The notes under the pieces: generated by a model
The model's database searches: none
Seen by the model: only the letters and a program-made list of their open reading frames with translations
Told to the model about the DNA's origin: nothing
Program-made: the position numbers and the translations under genes
Shown here: positions 61,670 to 64,000 of the stretch, one piece after another
Numbering within the stretch: position 1 is the stretch's first letter
Layout: each line of letters opens with the position of its first letter
Assembly (NCBI GenBank): GCA_005281725.1
Contig: SSBO01000017.1
Location: 109,114 to 173,113, forward strand
Direction: 5' to 3'
Source: Wuchereria bancrofti
Taxonomy: Eukaryota; Nematoda; Chromadorea; Rhabditida; Onchocercidae
Length of the DNA: 64,000 nt

Positions 61670-63860
61670 TTGGTATTGAACGCGAGCATTATTATCACAA
61701 TTACCATAATTATCATTTAGGCAAACCTTTGGATCTTTCCAGGGCCAAGGTACTTGATATCTTCCATTTAGTTTAGTGATTGTTCCTTTGAAATGTCTTA
61801 ACTCTTGCTCGTCATCATGAGTATTAAGTTGTTCTTGAATGCCTATGAGTCCTTATTTCCAGAATTTTTCTATTTCTGGGATCGTGGTGACATAAAATTG
61901 ACACTGACACTGGATTTGGTTTGAACAGCAGCTATCCCCAATTTATTTTTATCTTCGTCATAATTGTGAAAGCTGCTGATATATCCTCTTTCAATTATTA
62001 TAGGACCAACCTGTATGGATTACGTAGAATCCTGATGCCATTTAATGGACTTCATTTGGCAGGCTTTTCTTGAGCTGTTATTTGTGGCAAATCCTGTCGG
62101 TTTGATTAATTACTTGTAGTTTCTCTGTTAGGTAATTTAATTCGTAAGTATCAATGATTATAATTTCGGAGTCCAAGGTTCTTACTTCGATTTCTAATTT
62201 TGTAGTCTGACATGATTTCGGAGTTTTGCTACCAAATGAGAAGAGTTCTAAATTTTCTCCTTTGGTTGTGTCTGATCCCAAACGGTTTGCCAACTCTTTC
62301 AATATAAAGGATGATTGTGAGCCAATGTCAAATAATGCCAAAGCTTTTTGTTGAATATCTGAGTGGTATGGCAGTTGATTTATGCCTTATTCGAAGACAT
62401 TTGAAACATGTCCTTGTTACAAAATTCGCACGGTTTTCTAGTTTTTCTACCTATAGTTTCCTTTAATTCTGGAACTGTCGTTGACTTAATTGACTTGGTT
62501 GAATTATTTAATTTGAATATTTTCATTGCAGATAAGGCTGAAGTTTCATCGTTAGCATTAATTTTAATTAATTTCTTCTCCCTGGTTACAGTTTGATTTC
62601 TAGTAACTTCTTCGTTTCTGAATACTAATTCTTTCAAGAATTGCCGGGTTTTATGAACCGACCACCCTGTTGATTTTTTTTGTTCAATATCCAAGCGGTA
62701 GTTTGTTTTCTATTGCAATTTCTATTGCAACACTGGGATGTTCCAAGTTTTCATCGATGGTTTCCAGTTGTCGAAATATTCTTACCAGGTCGTGGAGTTT
62801 TGTTGAAGAATTTGCGATCAGTTAATAGTTGGAACAAGCAGGGGATTTTCTACACGTTATTTGTAGAGGATAGAAGATTCGAGGTTATTTGGAGTGTTAG
62901 CTGCGCCAAGTTTGTTGAGAATGAGGTGTGTGTGCCTTACGTTGTGGATAAAGGCAAGAGTTGAATCTTTATTTGTCAAGGGTTAGGTCACAAAACGATA
63001 CAATGCTTGGCTAATGATCACAATAAAAAATGAGAAGAATCGAGAATAATGAATAAAAAAACTAATCACTGTAACACAGAATACAGCTTATATAACGAAA
63101 AAAGTAGGAGTAGTTTGGATGCAATTATTTTAATAGAAGTGCATAAAGACCAAAGATCTCGAGAATTGAATGATAATTGCTCAGACAGAAAGCAATTTAG
63201 GAAGAATATTACAATTATTTCCTAACAACTTGCCTAAAGATTAAGTTACGAAATGCTATAGTTTAACAACTTAAATAACTTCTCATACTTTGGTCTTTCG
63301 CGAAATTGAAATTCGCGACATTTGGATCGCAACTAGATGTTACAAGTGGTAACTGTGGAAAGTTTACTGTTGCATGATTGGTTGAGGATCACTCTTTCCT
63401 CTAAAGTTGACACTCCGGTATCATGAAGATAAGTCATGAAGACTTAGTCGTTGAAGTACTACTTCATAGTGCTCAAGGATAAATGTTTAAAGTAATGATA
63501 GTTTCTCTTGCGTCAGCTATTAAGTTTAAGATACCTTGTGGATCATCGACCATTTTTGAGTATTTCTTTTCCTCATCTCTTTGTGATGAGTTTGCCGTAT
63601 TCTGGATTAGATCCATACCATTTTTGAACAACTGTTTCGAGCATATTAGTATGATAATCAAGACGTCTGATCATTTTTTTGATGGTTCGCAGTTTGATTT
63701 CGTATTGTTATTTAACTTCTGATGGAAATGTTTGCTTCGGTTGGATTAGATCGAATTCATTTACTTCATCAAGAACCTTTTCAATCTTCGACTTTGGTAT
63801 TTCGGCTCCTTCCAACAATGTGTTAGGCACACTTCACCAAATAATTTGTTGTGAAACTTG
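61670..63860 (-). mobile_element. Decayed BEL/Pao-type LTR retrotransposon (gag, protease, start of pol)
   Basis: Read on the minus strand, the order is gag to pol. Gag-like blocks lie at 63860-62700 (IEKVLDEVNEF near 63800, YSKMVDDPQGILNLIADA near 63530, DLVRIFRQLETIDENLEH near 62770), followed by WSVHKTRQFLKELVF near 62640. A short Cys pair (CEFC, near 62420) stands where the zinc-knuckle region is expected. A DUF1758-type aspartic protease motif (ALFDIGSQSSF) starts near 62335, and the pre-reverse-transcriptase signature GRYQVPWPWKDPK lies near 61760. All are characteristic of nematode Pao elements. The copy is dead: an in-frame stop at 63708-63710, frame changes near 62690 and between blocks, and an end near 61680 before the reverse-transcriptase core. 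No LTRs were identified, and the 5' side may continue past the window. Confidence 0.85.
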
Positions 63861-64000
63861 GAGCTTCTTACTCTTGTAGCTTAGAGTTGAATTAAATTTT
63901 CGTATGCCCAAGAGTCTTCCTTGTTTGTTATTGTAGTTGGTGTAGACGATTATATAATAAGAAAACAAAAATTTGGCATCAAAATGCTAGTAGCTAGATG

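Overview
The window reads as a chromosomal segment of a nematode, most likely a filarial or closely related parasitic worm. It is roughly 70% A+T and has compact multi-exon genes with nematode-type splice sites (TTTTAG or TTTCAG acceptors, GTAAGT or GTATGT donors). Several start codons lie 2-16 nt after a splice acceptor, as expected for spliced-leader trans-splicing. It holds a cuticle collagen, one-to-one animal orthologues and a decayed BEL/Pao retroelement. I see no tRNA, rRNA, SL RNA or CRISPR.

Layout. (1) 2.0-9.5 kb, minus strand: a 139-residue protein with two hydrophobic segments, followed by an 11-exon gene for a type I membrane protein (about 492 residues) that I cannot assign to a family. 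(2) 9.5-19.0 kb: A+T-rich desert with microsatellites and a duplicated 41-bp element. (3) 19.0-20.5 kb, minus: three-exon cuticle collagen of 329 residues. (4) 20.5-29.8 kb: mostly empty, with direct repeats. (5) 29.8-31.9 kb, plus: fructose-1,6-bisphosphatase, five exons, 331 residues, with a decayed partial copy of exon 4 in intron 4. (6) 34.6-36.7 kb, minus: SIKE/FGFR1OP2-family coiled-coil protein, 226 residues. (7) 38.4-42.1 kb: a small minus-strand membrane-protein gene lies head-to-head with an unrecognised plus-strand gene (193 residues, two TQT motifs). That gene lies tail-to-tail, 141 bp away, from a minus-strand TMEM218 orthologue (ciliary transition zone). (8) 42.6-44.4 kb: phase-compatible exon candidates beside a (TAA)n tract. 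(9) 45.1-49.1 kb, plus: ANKLE2/LEM-4, ten exons, 586 residues, without a LEM domain. (10) 54.4-59.0 kb, plus: synapsin, twelve exons, 521 residues, with conserved N-terminal phosphosite and C-terminal domain E. (11) 61.7-63.9 kb, minus: BEL/Pao gag-protease-pol remnant broken by stops and frame changes.

The genes do not form one pathway. FBPase is gluconeogenic. ANKLE2 acts in post-mitotic nuclear-envelope reassembly. Synapsin acts at synaptic vesicles. TMEM218 acts at cilia. The SIKE/FGFR1OP2 protein belongs to STRIPAK-associated coiled-coil proteins. Exon boundaries were found by hand from splice signals, reading-frame phase and remembered homologues. For the named genes all phases close exactly.
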